Shown here: in pieces, positions 61,961-62,079 of the stretch
Layout of the letters: each line of letters opens with the position of its first letter
Position numbering within the stretch: position 1 is the stretch's first letter
Source: Pseudomonadota bacterium
GTDB taxonomy: Bacteria > Pseudomonadota > Gammaproteobacteria > Burkholderiales > Burkholderiaceae_D
Length of the DNA: 62,079 nucleotides
Assembly (NCBI GenBank): GCA_023422955.1
Contig: JAFAGG010000016.1
Location: 1-62,079 of the forward strand
Direction of reading: 5' to 3'
The notes under the pieces: generated by a model
The model's input: only the letters and a program-made list of their open reading frames with translations
Told to the model about the DNA's origin: nothing
The model's database searches: none
Translations under genes and position numbers: made by a program

Positions 61961-62079
61961 ATGCTGGATTCCAACGTAAAGACACAATTGCAGGCTTACA
62001 TGGAGCGTCTGGTGGCGCCGGTGGAGCTGGTGGCGGCGCTGGGCGATGACGAAGGCTCGCGCGACATGAAGCGCCTGCT
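61961..62079 (+). CDS. ahpF: Alkyl hydroperoxide reductase subunit F (3' end cut by window)
   Basis: The start of AhpF: MLDSNVKTQLQAYMERLVAP, then VELVAALGDDEGSRDMKRL, matching the N-terminal thioredoxin-like domain of AhpF. GGGAGA is upstream. Only 39 codons are in the window. It supplies reducing power from NADH to AhpC. Confidence 0.88.
   Translation, partial: MLDSNVKTQLQAYMERLVAPVELVAALGDDEGSRDMKRL

Noticed and set aside
1..62079. CRISPR arrays, insertion sequences, prophage or integrative elements
   Set aside because: No spaced repeats, transposase or integrase pattern, and no long terminal repeats were seen; only one tRNA is present and no attachment-site duplication lies beside it.

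Overview
The window looks like a chromosomal segment of a betaproteobacterium of the Burkholderiales, most like the Oxalobacteraceae (Herminiimonas/Janthinobacterium type). This is inferred from gene orders (livMGF; fimT-pilV-pilW-pilX-pilY1; murJ facing rpsT; rluE-cspA facing clpS-clpA; ribF-ileS-lspA-coaBC-dut; rsgA-phhB-M48 facing orn) and from protein sequence style. I see no insertion sequence, prophage, rRNA operon or CRISPR array. Most of the window is dense core genome.

Layout. 1-2532: end of a branched-chain amino acid ABC transporter (livM partial, livG, livF). 2533-5414: small genes and an AT-rich, gene-poor stretch with a perfect FNR-type box and a lone HTH gene. 5415-12970: type IV pilus minor-pilin operon (pilE-like, fimT, pilV, pilW, pilX, pilY1) ending in a TonB-like gene. 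13159-16679: two small proteins (one of 25 residues), tRNA-Arg(CCU), uup and sirB1. 16758-23484: murJ, rpsT, a DUF192 protein, rluE, a cold-shock gene, clpS and clpA. 23607-32526: one long minus-strand run, in transcription order rsmE, mtfA, ribF, ileS, lspA, coaBC, dut and an M48-like lipoprotein. 32756-38616: tkt and gap, then glnE convergent. 38762-46657: a YhdP/AsmA-like giant protein, a Nit-type amidase, tldD and aroG. 46782-55196: a retropepsin-like protease, yajQ, murB, a DUF1294 gene, then minus-strand argF, a DUF2798 gene, argG and ppnP, then M48, phhB and rsgA. 55240-62079: orn, a thiolase, a UPF0149/SEC-C protein, a PagP-like barrel, srkA, imuA, ahpC and the start of ahpF.

The strongest undescribed-looking element is upstream of aroG (45420-45558). 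A 23-codon leader peptide has nine aromatic residues among residues 6-14 and position 3. It is followed by a hairpin able to sequester GGCGGT, and then by an intrinsic terminator whose 5' arm can pair with that same segment; the terminator's 3' arm repeats CGATGGCGGT exactly. This is the layout of a ribosome-mediated attenuator sensing Phe/Tyr (perhaps Trp) tRNA charging, placed on the first enzyme of the shikimate pathway.

Other signals worth following: an FNR box at the expected class II distance from a small gene; a LexA box before an imuA that lacks imuB and dnaE2; an M48-like lipoprotein whose HEXXH reads KELAH; a thiolase whose GHP motif reads GDP; a 25-residue membrane protein with a strong Shine-Dalgarno; and palindromes upstream of ahpC and of the PagP-like gene. 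All database-level statements rest on recognition by eye; no search was run.
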